Under the pieces are notes generated by a model. That model was not told the DNA's origin. It did no database searches and saw nothing but the letters and a program-made list of their open reading frames with translations. Source: Pinguiococcus pyrenoidosus (taxonomy: Eukaryota > Sar > Pinguiophyceae > Pinguiochrysidales > Pinguiochrysidaceae). Taken from it: DNA of 12,892 bases. The stretch spans positions 1 through 12,892 of the forward strand of contig JAAMXY010000059.1 of assembly GCA_019677205.1 (NCBI GenBank). The letters run 5' to 3'. Each line of letters starts with the position of its first letter. Position 1 is the first letter of the stretch. Position numbers and translations under genes: made by a program. Shown here piece after piece: positions 1 through 8,463 of the stretch.

Positions 1-43
1 TCGTCCGCATGATGCAATCAAGCGTCGACGAGCGAGTCCTCAC

Positions 44-473
44 CGTCTGCTCGCTGCACAAGGTCGGATAGTCGCCATCCTCGTGCTCTTCCAGACACTC
101 TTCCCACTTCGTGAACTCGTCGCCGCACGGGCCCGCCCGCATGAACTTGCAAAATCCGCACTCGGCCTTCGCCTTGGCCTTTTCCTCCTTGCTCAGCTTC
201 TTCTGCGCCTCTTCCTCCTCCTAGACAACGGGTCAGTAAGCTTCAAGCTTCGCCCCGGACAGATCTCTCGCTTGGCAGATCTGGAGAGATCCCAACTAGG
301 GGTCTCGCGCTCCACTCTCTCACCGCTGCTGGCTCGGAAACTTCGGAGAGCGCGAGCGAAGTGCGTGGCAGCGGCGCCATGCTGCAGAGCAGCAGCGTTG
401 AGCTGAGCGCAGTGGCCTGCATGGCTCGCGAAAAGCGCCAGCTGGGCTGCAGCGTCCGTAGGAAGCGCCACAT
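44..473 (-). CDS. GCK-domain protein with N-terminal presequence (3' end outside window)
   Basis: Two exons are visible on the minus strand: 473-324 (50 codons from an ATG) and 220-44 (59 codons). They are separated by a 103-bp intron with donor GTGAGA and acceptor TTGTCTAG, both phase 0; a second donor (GTGAGG) at 43 leads off the left edge. Residues 1-45 (start MWRFLRTLQPSWRFSR) are Arg/Ser/Leu-rich with no acid residues until about 44, like a mitochondrial or other organellar presequence. A Glu/Lys-rich helix follows (51-70), then a GCK-type domain (CGFCKFM, GPCGDEF, KWEECLEEH). Its Cys are at 71, 74, 82, 92 and 105, the CxxC...C...C...C spacing of that small plant/protist domain; the last Cys-Met-x-x-His part must lie in the next exon. 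The family is poorly characterised and its Cys pattern recalls CHCH-type intermembrane-space proteins. Mitochondrial location and the missing exon are inferences. The frame is stopped (TAG) just before the second exon, which supports the splice. Confidence 0.78.
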
Positions 474-776
474 GGGGATCTCTGGCGCTGAAGAGGTGCA
501 AATCGTGCGTTCAGAGAGTCGCGACGTATCTCCGCTTTAGTGCAGCGGTACAGTGGAACTTCAGCTGCACACTATCGATAGTGACCGTGGGTTCTGGCGG
601 CGAGCGGCGAGCGGGGAGCAGATGAAGTGGCCGCAGCTTGCTGGCTTGTTGACGATTATCAGTGCGCAGGCGCGTGGGATTGGGCGGTCATGGCTAGGAG
701 CGAGTTCAAGGAGGAGGAGGAGGAAGAGGCGGAGGCGGAGGAGGCGGAGGAGGAGGCGGAGGAGGAGGAGGAGGAG

Positions 777-854
<78 letters not shown>

Positions 855-884
855 AAGAAAGAGAAATAGAGACAAGCCAATCCG
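474..884. other. Intergenic spacer between GCK gene and FAD synthase
   Basis: This 411-bp stretch lies upstream of the GCK-domain ATG and downstream of the FAD synthase stop, both on the minus strand. It must hold the promoter and 5' leader of the former and the 3' UTR of the latter. Its only structured element is the purine microsatellite listed separately. Open frames across it translate to Arg-Glu or Leu-Ser repeats and are products of the microsatellite, not genes. Confidence 0.7.
706..875. repeat. Purine microsatellite: (GGA)n/(GAGGCG)n followed by about 35 GA units
   Basis: On the plus strand, about 170 bp is almost pure purine. GGA triplets with GAGGCG interruptions run to about 778, then an uninterrupted GA dinucleotide run spans about 781-850, then AAAG units end near 875. 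The complementary strand, which is the sense strand of both flanking genes, is a CT tract. It begins about 10-20 bp past the FAD synthase stop and lies 230-400 bp upstream of the GCK-domain start codon. Confidence 0.95.
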
Positions 885-1915
885 TCATGTTGCGTCGCAT
901 TGCTCTGGTTCTATGATAGGTTTGGGCGCCTTCTTTATTCTGCCCGCTCGCTCGAGGCTCCAATCGCTGAGCATGTCGGCCGGCAGGTATTCATCGGCGG
1001 TGCCAGGCTTCTTGAGCGCCGGGTTGGGCTGCGTGTCCGATTTCTTGCCGAGGGATGTGTAGCCCTTGTCGTAGAGGTTGACGTAGGGGATCTGAAACAA
1101 TCGGATGAAGCGCCAGATGTCGCCGTACTCCCAGTCTAGCACGGGGTTCACGCGCATGAAGGGCGGCATCCAGTCGCTGCTGGGCTCAAACGTGCCCTGC
1201 TTCCCGCAGTTGGGGTCTCCTCGGCGGGTGCCCAGCACGAAGGCCAGGAGGCGCCCTTCCTCCTCTTCGATGCAGCTGGTGAGGCCCGCGACGAATCCTG
1301 TGGAGTAGCGGCGCAGCTCGAGGTCGCAGGTCTTGTGGCTGTCGCGCACGAAGTCCTCCACTTCCTCAAACTCGTCTTGTAGCTCAAAAAAAATCATGCG
1401 CGCTCGCTCGATGCGGCCAGCCTGCACACAGGCCTTGGCGAAGACGGCCCGACTCAGCTGCATGATGACCACGGCGTCCTTGCCGCCGTTGAAGGACGTG
1501 AACACGCCGTCCAGGCCGAAGAGGCGGTACGCGTCGGTGAGGATCCGCAAGGACTCCGTCAGCAAGCCGGCCAGCGACGCGTCTTCACACGTCTCCATGG
1601 CATGGTGCAACGCGAGGGCGTCGGCAAAGGCGTCCACGCTGGCGCCCTGGCACACCTGGTACTCCACATCTGCCACCAGTTTCTCAGCCGTCTAGGATCG
1701 CAGAAGACAGAAACGCATCCAGAGTCGCGTTCAGCGGACGAATGCGCATGAAACCCCCGTTCCACCGCAGTGGGAACGCCACTTACGGAGAGCACTTCCG
1801 CGTCGTTGCGCTCCGGAAGTCGTTTCCTCAGCGCCTGCGACACCGCCCCGCGCAGCTCTCGCGCGCTCACCAGCAGCGTCCCTGCGGCGTCGGCCGCGGC
1901 GTCGCGTGCGGTCAT
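885..1915 (-). CDS. FAD1: FAD synthase (FMN adenylyltransferase), PAPS-reductase-like family
   Basis: It transfers AMP from ATP to FMN to make FAD, the last step of flavin cofactor synthesis. Exon 1 is 1915-1787 (43 codons from ATG); a 95-bp intron has donor GTAAGT and acceptor ATCCTAG; exon 2 is 1691-885, phase 0. The product is 311 residues, close to single-domain fungal Fad1 (about 300). Motifs visible: PP-loop-like SFNGGKDAVV at 109-118, the GTRRGDPNC block at 197-205, FMRVNPVLDWEYGDIWRF at about 221-238, and LYDKGYTSLGKK near 249-260, followed by a PNPAL tail. These match the eukaryotic FAD1/FLAD1 synthase domain in order. There is no fused molybdopterin-binding domain as in animal FLAD1, and no clear targeting peptide: residues 1-43 form an Ala/Arg/Leu-rich helix. 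The reading frame stays open just upstream of 1676, but only to GTG; the ATG lies in the separate exon. It is divergent from the SnoaL-like gene, 481 bp away. Confidence 0.94.
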
Positions 1916-2396
1916 CGCTGCGCGCGAATCGCGAGCCCGGCCAAGTCGTGAGACAGTTCAGCAGAACGCACCACAAGCGCAAGGGCGGCCTCACCGTGCA
2001 CTGGACGCCGCGCCATCTTGTACGCAGACGCCACAACTGCGAGCACCACGACGCGCCAGCAGGCCATAGAAGGGACGAGCACCGCAAGAAACGCCCGCGC
2101 AAGCCTGGAAGCGCTGTGCAACAGCGCTTTAACAACGGCGGACCGGGCGCCGGCCGCGGACAGACAGACACATCGACAGATTCGACGACGGACCCACGGT
2201 ACCCAGGTAGGACGACAAGTACCATTTCCCCTCGTACTGGGGTGCCCGTAGCCTCCGTACCCCACTCCTACTCTTTACTCCGCTCCCGCAGGTTCTTGTT
2301 TTCATCACCTTGAACCGAGCGGATCCGCCAGCGTCCGTCTGTCCCTGAGCGGGTAGTGCAAGTGCAGCAACGCCGCGCTCTCCGCCGCTCCGCACC
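1916..2396. promoter_or_regulatory. Divergent intergenic region between FAD synthase (-) and SnoaL-like gene (+)
   Basis: These 481 bp separate two start codons pointing away from each other, so both promoters and 5' leaders must fit here. The plus-side ATG at 2397 sits in a good context (GCACC before ATG). I found no TATA box. Open frames in this region have no recognisable features. Confidence 0.5.
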
Positions 2397-4850
2397 ATGT
2401 GGCGCACCGGCATCCTCTTCGTGCTGATCCATGCGATCTCCGCGCTGCAATTCCCTCCGCCGCTGCGGAATTTCGTGGGTAGGCGGAGGATCGCTGCTTG
2501 CTCGGCTGTGCTATGGCCCAGCAACTAACGCCCGTGGCGCGCGCTTGGGCCTGACGCCCCTCTCCCACGCAGGTGGCCCCGTGCCGGAGCCGGGGCCGCC
2601 GGCGGGCGTGATCGAGCAGGCCAAGTCCTTCATCACGGCCGATTTTGGCCTGCAGGCTCCGGAGCTGCTGGCGGAAAATGTTCTGCTACGTACCCCCTCC
2701 GCGGTCACGCGGAGCAAGAACGCCTATGTGAAGGAGCTGTCGACGCTGCTGGGCTCCTGGCAGGCCTTTCCAGACCTGCAGCTGCGCGTGCACGACGTGC
2801 GGGTGGATGACGTGGACAGCAACAAGGTGCGGCTGCCTCCCCTGCTGGCAGCTCGGAGGGCCACCTTGCGGGAGACCACGCCCAAGCAGAGGCAGCGGCA
2901 CAGTGGCGATGGGCAGAGTGCCAGATTGATGAAGTGGCTGACGAGGAGGCGGCGCCTCGCCAGGAAGAGATAGGCAGAAGACATCCGCGTTCTCCTCCGC
3001 TGACGAACGCGTCGTTGCCCTAGGTCTGGTTCACCACGCGAGCGCTGGGCACGCACACCAAGACGGTGAGCATCGGCGGCGAGCGCTTCCCGCCCACGGG
3101 GGCTGTCTACGAAGCGCCGCCAGAGGTGTACAGCGTGACGTTCGACGCCGACGGGAAGACCGTCGTGCGGGTCACCGCCAACTTCGTCGTGGATCGGAAG
3201 GTCGGGACCACCGGCGGGCTCGGCGGCTACTACGGCGCCTTTTCCGCCATCGGCGCCTCCATCCCAGTCTTGAGCACCAAGCCGCCCCTGCAGCTCGTGA
3301 CCGACGTGTTCGAGAGGACGCAGAAGCCGCTCAAGTACACGCCGCCGCGGAGGAGCCCGTTCGAGGCGCCCGTCATGGTGAGCCTTGCCAAGTCGTTCTT
3401 GGCCAGCAGCGAGGGAGTGGACACGGACACGCTGTCGAGAGACTTTCGCTTCTACACGCCTTACGAAGGCCCGCTCAACAAGCGCCAGTACAAGCGGCGC
3501 TTCGAGGGGCGGCCAGACAGCTTCAAGGCGGCGTTCCCCGGCTACGACATCTTGGACGACACCTCCGACTGGCGAGTCGACCTCTATGACCCGGCAAGGG
3601 TCTGGTGCACGCTGCGGAGAAAGTGCAAGCACACGGGAGACGACCTCCAGCTTGGCGGAGCCGTGGGTCGCATCCCCACCAGCGGAAAGGAGATCGACGG
3701 GGCTCCCGAAGCGCTGAGCTTCAGCTTCAACGAGCAGGGCTTGTGCTTTCGGTACACGACCGGCGCCGTGATGGATAGTGGCGTGGGAAACACGGAAGGC
3801 CTGGCGGGCGACCTGGGCATTGCCGCTGCTCTGGGCAAGCCCGTGACCCCTTTGCTCACCAGAACCATCGGCCAGGCGTATCAGGCGGTGGCCTCCGGCT
3901 ACACCAAGCCGGATGTCCTCGTCGAGCCGGTGAAGAAGGCCAGCATCGCCCCGGCCCCAGCCGCAAAGCCCCTGCCTGCGGCGAAGGCAGTTGAGCCGAA
4001 GAAGAGCGATGCTCCCGCGAAGACGCCGCCCGCGTTTTCCCTGGGAGGCATTCCCGCTCCACCAAAAGCAGCTGCCAAGCCTGCCCCGAAAGCGGCGGCC
4101 AAGCCGGCGGCCAAGCCGGCGCCAAAGGCAGCGCCAAAGGCAGCCGCTAAGCCGGCCCCAAAGGCAGCCGCTAAGCCGGCCCCAAAGGCTGCAGCAAAGC
4201 CGGCCCCAAAGCCAGCCCCAAAGCCAGCAGCGAAGCCAGCAGCGAAGCCGGCGCCGAAGGCAGCCGCAAAGCCGGCGCCAAAGCCAGCAGCGAAGCCGGC
4301 GCCGAAGGCAGCCGCAAAGCCGGCGCCAAAGCCAGCGCCAAAGCCTGCCCCCAAAGCGGTGAAGAAGCCTGATCCCAAGGCGACGGCCGAGACACCTTCG
4401 AAGCCCTTGTTCTCCTTCGGTCGCTCGACGCCATCCGGGCAGACTGCGACCAATCAGAAGGCCAAAGCCCAGAAGAAGGCCGCGCCATCCCCTGCGCCAA
4501 AGGCCACTTCGAAGCCGACCCCCAAGCCGCCGGCGAGATCGAAGCCCAAGGAGAAGGCGAAGGCCCCGGCCTCCGGGGGTTCTTTCTTTTCGTTCGGGAA
4601 GAAGCAAGAGGCGCCAGCCAAGGGTGCCGCGAAAACCGCAGGCTCCAAGGCCGCGCCTGCCACGGGAAAGTCGAATGGTGGAGGGTCCTTCCTCTTCGGT
4701 CTCGGCGGGCAGAAACCGGCGGAGTCGGCGAAGGGCAAGCCTGCAGCAAAAGGCAACGCCAAATCCACAGGGACCACCAAGAGAAAGAGCACGTCGATCT
4801 TTGGGTACGACGGCTCGTCCAAGGGGAAAGGGAAGGAGTCGAAAAAGTGA
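2397..4850 (+). CDS. Signal-peptide protein with two NTF2/SnoaL-like domains and a K/P/A-rich tail bearing FG motifs
   Basis: Three exons: 2397-2478, 2573-2826 and 3024-4850. The introns are 94 bp (donor GTAGGC, phase 1) and 197 bp (donor GTGCGG, phase 0). The product is 720 residues. Residues 1-17 are a hydrophobic signal peptide (MWRTGILFVLIHAISA) followed by LQF, resembling the cleavage motif of secondary-plastid presequences. Two related alpha+beta domains follow, at about 33-205 and 225-390. Each has an aromatic/acid-rich helix region, a WxV/VW strand and a late Gly motif (TGGLGGYYG near 174; TEGLAGDLG near 370), so I read them as a tandem NTF2/SnoaL-like duplication. Residues about 415-570 are Lys/Pro/Ala repeats, predicted disordered and strongly basic. 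Phe-Gly motifs are spaced along the tail: AFSLGG (about 448), LFSFGRS (573), FFSFGKK (633), FLFGLGG (668) and SIFGYDG (704). The function is unknown. The domain call rests on motif memory and internal repetition, not a search. The second intron also reads open for about 49 codons, so retention is possible. Confidence 0.72.
4061..4374 (+). repeat. In-gene low-complexity repeat encoding Pro-Ala-Lys units
   Basis: About 105 codons built from GCC/GCG/GCA, AAG/AAA and CCG/CCA, giving variants of PAPKAAAK and AKPAPK. Short near-identical nucleotide blocks recur (for example AAGCCGGCGCCGAAGGCAGC near 4246 and 4294). This is consistent with expansion by slippage or unequal crossing-over. The reverse complement stays open for over 700 codons only because of this composition. 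Confidence 0.92.
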
Positions 4851-5355
4851 GTGAGCGTCGCGCCTCAGGCCTTGCACGAAATGAACAGTTTTGAAGACGA
4901 GGTTTGGTTGACTCTCGTTTTTGTGAGCATGTACTGCATCGCAGCATTCAAGTCGCGTGGAAGAGGAATCCTGCGAACGAATGGGACCAAGAAGATCAAT
5001 CGACTTTGTCAGAACTGCGAAGTTGCCGTCGCCTCGCAAACCCTGCTTCTTCGCCTCGCTATCGTACCCCGCTACTCAAGCCCGTAGCTCCGACTTCCGC
5101 GGGCGAGGAAAGACAGTTAACAAAGGTTGGGGAAGTGGTTGCTCCTCTCGGGCTTCCCAAGTAGGAAAAACAGACTGCGAGGTGCTTGGCAATCCGACCT
5201 GTTCATGGTGCTGCTGCTTCTCTCGTTTCTTTGGCCAAGAAATGCCCATCGAAGGCTGAGTGGAAGGGGGACCCGAGGGACCCGGCGGCACCGGCTCCGT
5301 CGACGCGCTACGCGCTACGCGAACTGGAAACGGGGAGCCCAGTACGGGGAGATGG
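4851..5355. other. Convergent intergenic region
   Basis: These 505 bp lie between the stop codon of the SnoaL-like gene (plus) and the proposed stop of the coiled-coil gene (minus), so both 3' UTRs fall here. No AATAAA-type signal stands out. Short open frames are present but lack the G/C third-position bias of the neighbours. CGCTACG is repeated near 5305-5322. I see no supported gene. Confidence 0.5.
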
Positions 5356-7662
5356 TCACCACAGCCTCCGCGTTGGACCGGTCCGTCGACGTCTCACTGC
5401 CGATTCGTTTCTCTGTGCTCCCGAGAAATCTACTGTTGGATCGCCCCGGCTTTGTCTCCCAATTGGCGGATAGCTCCTTCTACGTTCCACTTTTCGCGGA
5501 ACAGGCGTTGCCCTCGTTCTCGAGGGCCGTCTTCTGCGGTGGGAGAGCGTGCTGAGTCAGGCCCTAGCCGGGCGCCGTTCGCGTACGGCCGAAGTTCGTA
5601 CCTCCGGATCTCTGGCATCGATGCGAGGCTTCGTCCCATGCTTGCGCTCGTGCCCAACATCGTCTCGGAGACGGCCTTGGAAGGACGACGACTCCGCGTC
5701 GGGTCTCGGTGAGCACCACGCCTCCCTGCGTTGCCGAAGTCACGTAAGCAAGGCTGAACATGGAAGGCTCCGCTTCTTCTGAAATGCTACCTTTATCAGG
5801 TCGCCACGTTCGTCGCTGCGGTGCCCGCGGTGCTCGACGCGGCTTCGCTTTTGCGCTTAAATGGATGTTGTCGGGTGCAATTCTTGACGCCTGTCGAAGG
5901 AAGACTCCAAAACTGAGTTCCATCACCGGAAGCCGGCTTCCTGCCAAGCGACGAACCTGTAGAATCTGCTTCCGCAGCACCGCCTTGCGCTTCTCGAACT
6001 GCTCGCGGATGTCCTGGAACTGCTGCATGTGATGATTGTTTGTCCGATTCCTTCTTGCCAGCGGAACGCTACGCCTTCGAGTGCTGCGGCGCGACTTAGA
6101 GAGTTTTTGGTGGGATTGGATCACAGCAGGTAACGTACCGAGCGCCATCGCTGGTCTGGGGAACACTCCCATGTGCTCGCGAGTCGCCACGTGCGACTTT
6201 GCGTGTCTGAGAACGGGCGCGCTCGAACCCTTGCTCCTTCCTCGACGTCAAATAGTTCCGAAGCGCCCTAGAGAGGACGTTGTGTTTTGCTTCACTCCAA
6301 AGCCAGAAGTCAACCAACCCATTCAGGCGTCGCCTTACCTTGTGCGTCTGGCAGCGGGCTCTTTGCCGGTGTGTCGTTTTCTACCTCTGTCCTTGTCTTT
6401 GTCTTTGTCCTTGTCCTGGTGCTGGTCCTTGTCCTTGTTCTTGCTCTTGTCAGGCTGGTTAGGCACGGCCGTCAAGAAGGTCGCATTTACGCCAAAGGAT
6501 GGTCGCGGTAGGGTGGATCGATACGCACGATGCACGCGAGAACGCCGCCGAGCCTGGCGACTCGGAGCCGTGCGGAGCGGAGTCTTGGACTCTCGGTTGT
6601 TCGCGGTCTGCCGCTGCTCTCCGCGTCTCTTCTGGCTCATGCGTAGCAGCTGCTTCACCCCGGACGCACTGTTCAGCTTCTCCGCCGCACTGTTGGCTTC
6701 AAGCTCGGAGATCCGCCGCTCCAACTCCACCAGCTTGTCGAGGGAGTCGATCACGGTTGAGAGAGTTCCTACGGTGTCCGGATAGTCTGGTTGACTGCTG
6801 GCGACCGCCTTTCTTTCTTCTTCACGCTAGCTTACCTACGCCGACTCGATTCTCCTCCATGAGCCTCCCTTCCTGAAGTTTGTCCGGCATGCCGCCCAAG
6901 AAGTCCGACGGCCTCAACTCGTCCGTTTCTGGCTTCTCCGGCTCCGCTGGCTCCCGTGGTCGGCCTTCCATGATCGCTTTCTTCTCCTTCTCTATCTGCT
7001 GCTGCGCCTATCGAGCTGGTCATGGCGGTGATCCAAAGGTGAAAGTGTGCTACCCAGAGCGACCAACCTGCCTGTAGGTCTCATGGCGACTCCGCACTTT
7101 CTCGCGATTGATGATGCTTCTGCGCAGCTTCTTGAGGCACTGGATGTGACGCTGCACCTCGGCGTCGAGGCTCTCTCGAGAGCGCTCCACCGCCTGCTTC
7201 TCCGCAAGCTTGAAGGCCTTCGACAGCTTCAAGGGTTTGCTATGCTCATCCTCGATGATCCGCCGCATCCACTCCTCCCGGCGCTTGGCCTCTTCTTCCG
7301 TCTGGCTCTTCACTCCCGGAGTTGGAACAAGCTTGAGCTTCTCTGCAGCTTCCTGGCTCTACAGACGCATGCGCATTATTTACGCCAATTGGACTCGTTG
7401 AGACCTTGGGATCCACACCAGGGCAACATCGCACCTTCAGCTTCTTCGTGGTCAGCAGCGCCGCTTTGAGCGCTGCCTCGTTCGCGAGCTTGTGCCAGTT
7501 CAGCAACTTGAGCTCCGCCTCGAGATCCTTCTTCATCGACTGCGTATTCGCGGCCTCGTGCTCTTGGTTCCGAGACGCCCCCAGCCGGGGTACCTCTTCT
7601 ACATGATCCACCTCGAGAGACGGCCGAAACGCGTCAAGCTCTGCCACCCAGTTCGTCGCCAT
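5356..7662 (-). CDS. Multi-exon coiled-coil protein of unknown family with a Lys-Asp repeat
   Basis: Seven exons were assembled by phase and splice consensus: 7662-7435, 7358-7068, 7007-6836, 6786-6339, 6083-5957, 5675-5602 and 5533-5356. Introns are 76, 60, 49, 255, 281 and 68 bp. Donors include GTAAGC and GTAAGG. The model predicts 505 residues; an in-frame ATG at 7752 would add 30. Residues about 45-190 are highly charged helix (EEEAKRREEWMRRIIEDEH, then KAFKLAEKQAVERSRE), typical coiled coil. Then come an acidic/proline linker, the block LRPSDFLGGMPDKLQEG (about 205-221), a second coiled coil (STVIDSLDKLVELERRISEL, about 240-260), a (Lys-Asp)n tract (343-365), a third helix (QDIREQFEKRKAVLRKQ) and an Arg/Pro-rich tail. 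There is no signal peptide or membrane segment. Such architecture is common in cytoskeletal, centriolar or ciliary proteins, but I do not recognise the family. The first four exons are well supported. The starts of exons 5-7 are tentative: two other acceptors near 6050-6070 also keep phase. Confidence 0.55.
6387..6452 (-). repeat. Hexamer repeat encoding Lys-Asp/Lys-Asn units
   Basis: On the minus strand the unit GACAAG/GACAAA recurs about ten times with a few substitutions (AGCAAG, AACAAG, GACCAG, CACCAG). It encodes DKSKNKDKDQHQ then DKDKDKDKD. It lies inside the fourth exon of the coiled-coil gene, just before a strong GTAAGG donor, and the frame is uninterrupted. Confidence 0.85.
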
Positions 7663-7914
7663 CCTTTTGGGGCTCCTGCAGGTCCTCCGGGTTGGACCTG
7701 ACGCCGACACACGCGCTGCTCGGTCTCTCTTTGAGCCACCGCCGCCCTGCATGTGACGGGAGTTCGGCCACGTGAAACCGAAATCCAGGGTAAATCATCC
7801 AGGACGGAGGGAACGCAGGATTCTCCTTCTTGTTTGGGCTCGGGCCTCGGGGGGCTCCGGACTCGCCCGTATCGCAAACTGAGCTGCGGCCGGCAAGTCA
7901 CAGAGAGCCCTAGC

Positions 7915-8265
7915 ATGTGGAGCATGGAAGAATGTAGCCCTCCACGGGGCCTTTTGTCAACGGAGTGGACCTGTGCCTTTCAGGCATTGCTTGTGTCAGC
8001 TAGCAGCTTGTGGAGTGTGGCCTTGCCTTCGGGACCTGTGGTTACCCGAGCACCCAGAACAGACTTGGTAGCCGCTTTTGAGACAGATGAGTCGTCGAAG
8101 CTTAGAAAAGACAGGCATTTGAGTCAGCAACGCGATAGGATTGCGGCTATGAGGATTCGCTTTTTGGGCTCTCCTGTCAAGTTTCAGAAGCTGTCCAAGG
8201 CGAGCTTGGGCCTTTGGCACAGCGCTCAAGGCCAAGTTCACGCTCAGCATGGACAAGCTCGTTGA
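7915..8265 (+). CDS. Doubtful small ORF, 116 codons
   Basis: An ATG at 7915 opens 116 codons (start MWSMEECSPPRG, charged stretch SSKLRKDRHLSQQRDRIAAM, then FLGSPVKFQKLSKASLG). There is no recognised domain, signal peptide or membrane segment. Third positions are not as G/C-rich as in the neighbouring genes and the frame faces opposite to both. It could be a short lineage-specific gene, an exon of an unseen transcript, or chance. Confidence 0.18.
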   Translation: MWSMEECSPPRGLLSTEWTCAFQALLVSASSLWSVALPSGPVVTRAPRTDLVAAFETDESSKLRKDRHLSQQRDRIAAMRIRFLGSPVKFQKLSKASLGLWHSAQGQVHAQHGQAR

Positions 8266-8435
8266 AGGGTAGAGAAAACCTGCGTGGCGGCCATCCCTCC
8301 CCAGGGACGCTGTCCCTACCGAAGCAAGCGTGGAACTTGGGCGGGTGCACGTTGATGCGAGTTCTGCTACAGCCGAATGCATTGAGATAGCAGTGCTCCT
8401 TCCTCAGGAACGACCTGACCTCTCCTCCGCGTCGC

Positions 8436-8463
8436 GTCGCGTCGCGTCCGCCTCCGCCTCCGC
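8436..8463. repeat. Short GC microsatellite (GCGTC)n/(CGCCTC)n
   Basis: Four CGCGT-type pentamers run straight into CCGCCT hexamers, immediately beyond the FAS1 stop codon (8467-8469). On the gene's own strand this is a GGCGGA/GACGC tract in the presumed 3' UTR. Confidence 0.8.

Noticed and set aside
553-1062. An open frame encoding poly-Arg/Glu
   Set aside because: It is translation of the purine microsatellite running into antisense of FAD synthase.
2724-5039. A 771-codon open frame on the minus strand
   Set aside because: It is antisense to the SnoaL-like gene. It is open because the GC-rich Pro/Ala/Lys repeat has few stop complements, and it encodes Arg/Leu/Gly low complexity with no domain.
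5430-5660. Alternative ending of the coiled-coil gene through the frame ending GDKAGAIQQ
   Set aside because: It would fit a different phase for the preceding exon. The frame through SETMLGTSASMGRSLASMPEI has better third-position G/C and leads to the ending chosen, but this remains uncertain.
5564-6190. A continuous 208-codon minus-strand frame
   Set aside because: Only its middle (QFQDIREQFEKRKAVLRKQILQ region) looks coding. The rest shows poor codon bias and crosses plausible splice sites, so it was used as one exon of the coiled-coil gene instead.
6215-6240. tRNA-like T-loop (GGGTTCGAG on the minus strand)
   Set aside because: The flanking bases do not form a T stem, and no anticodon arm or acceptor stem could be found.
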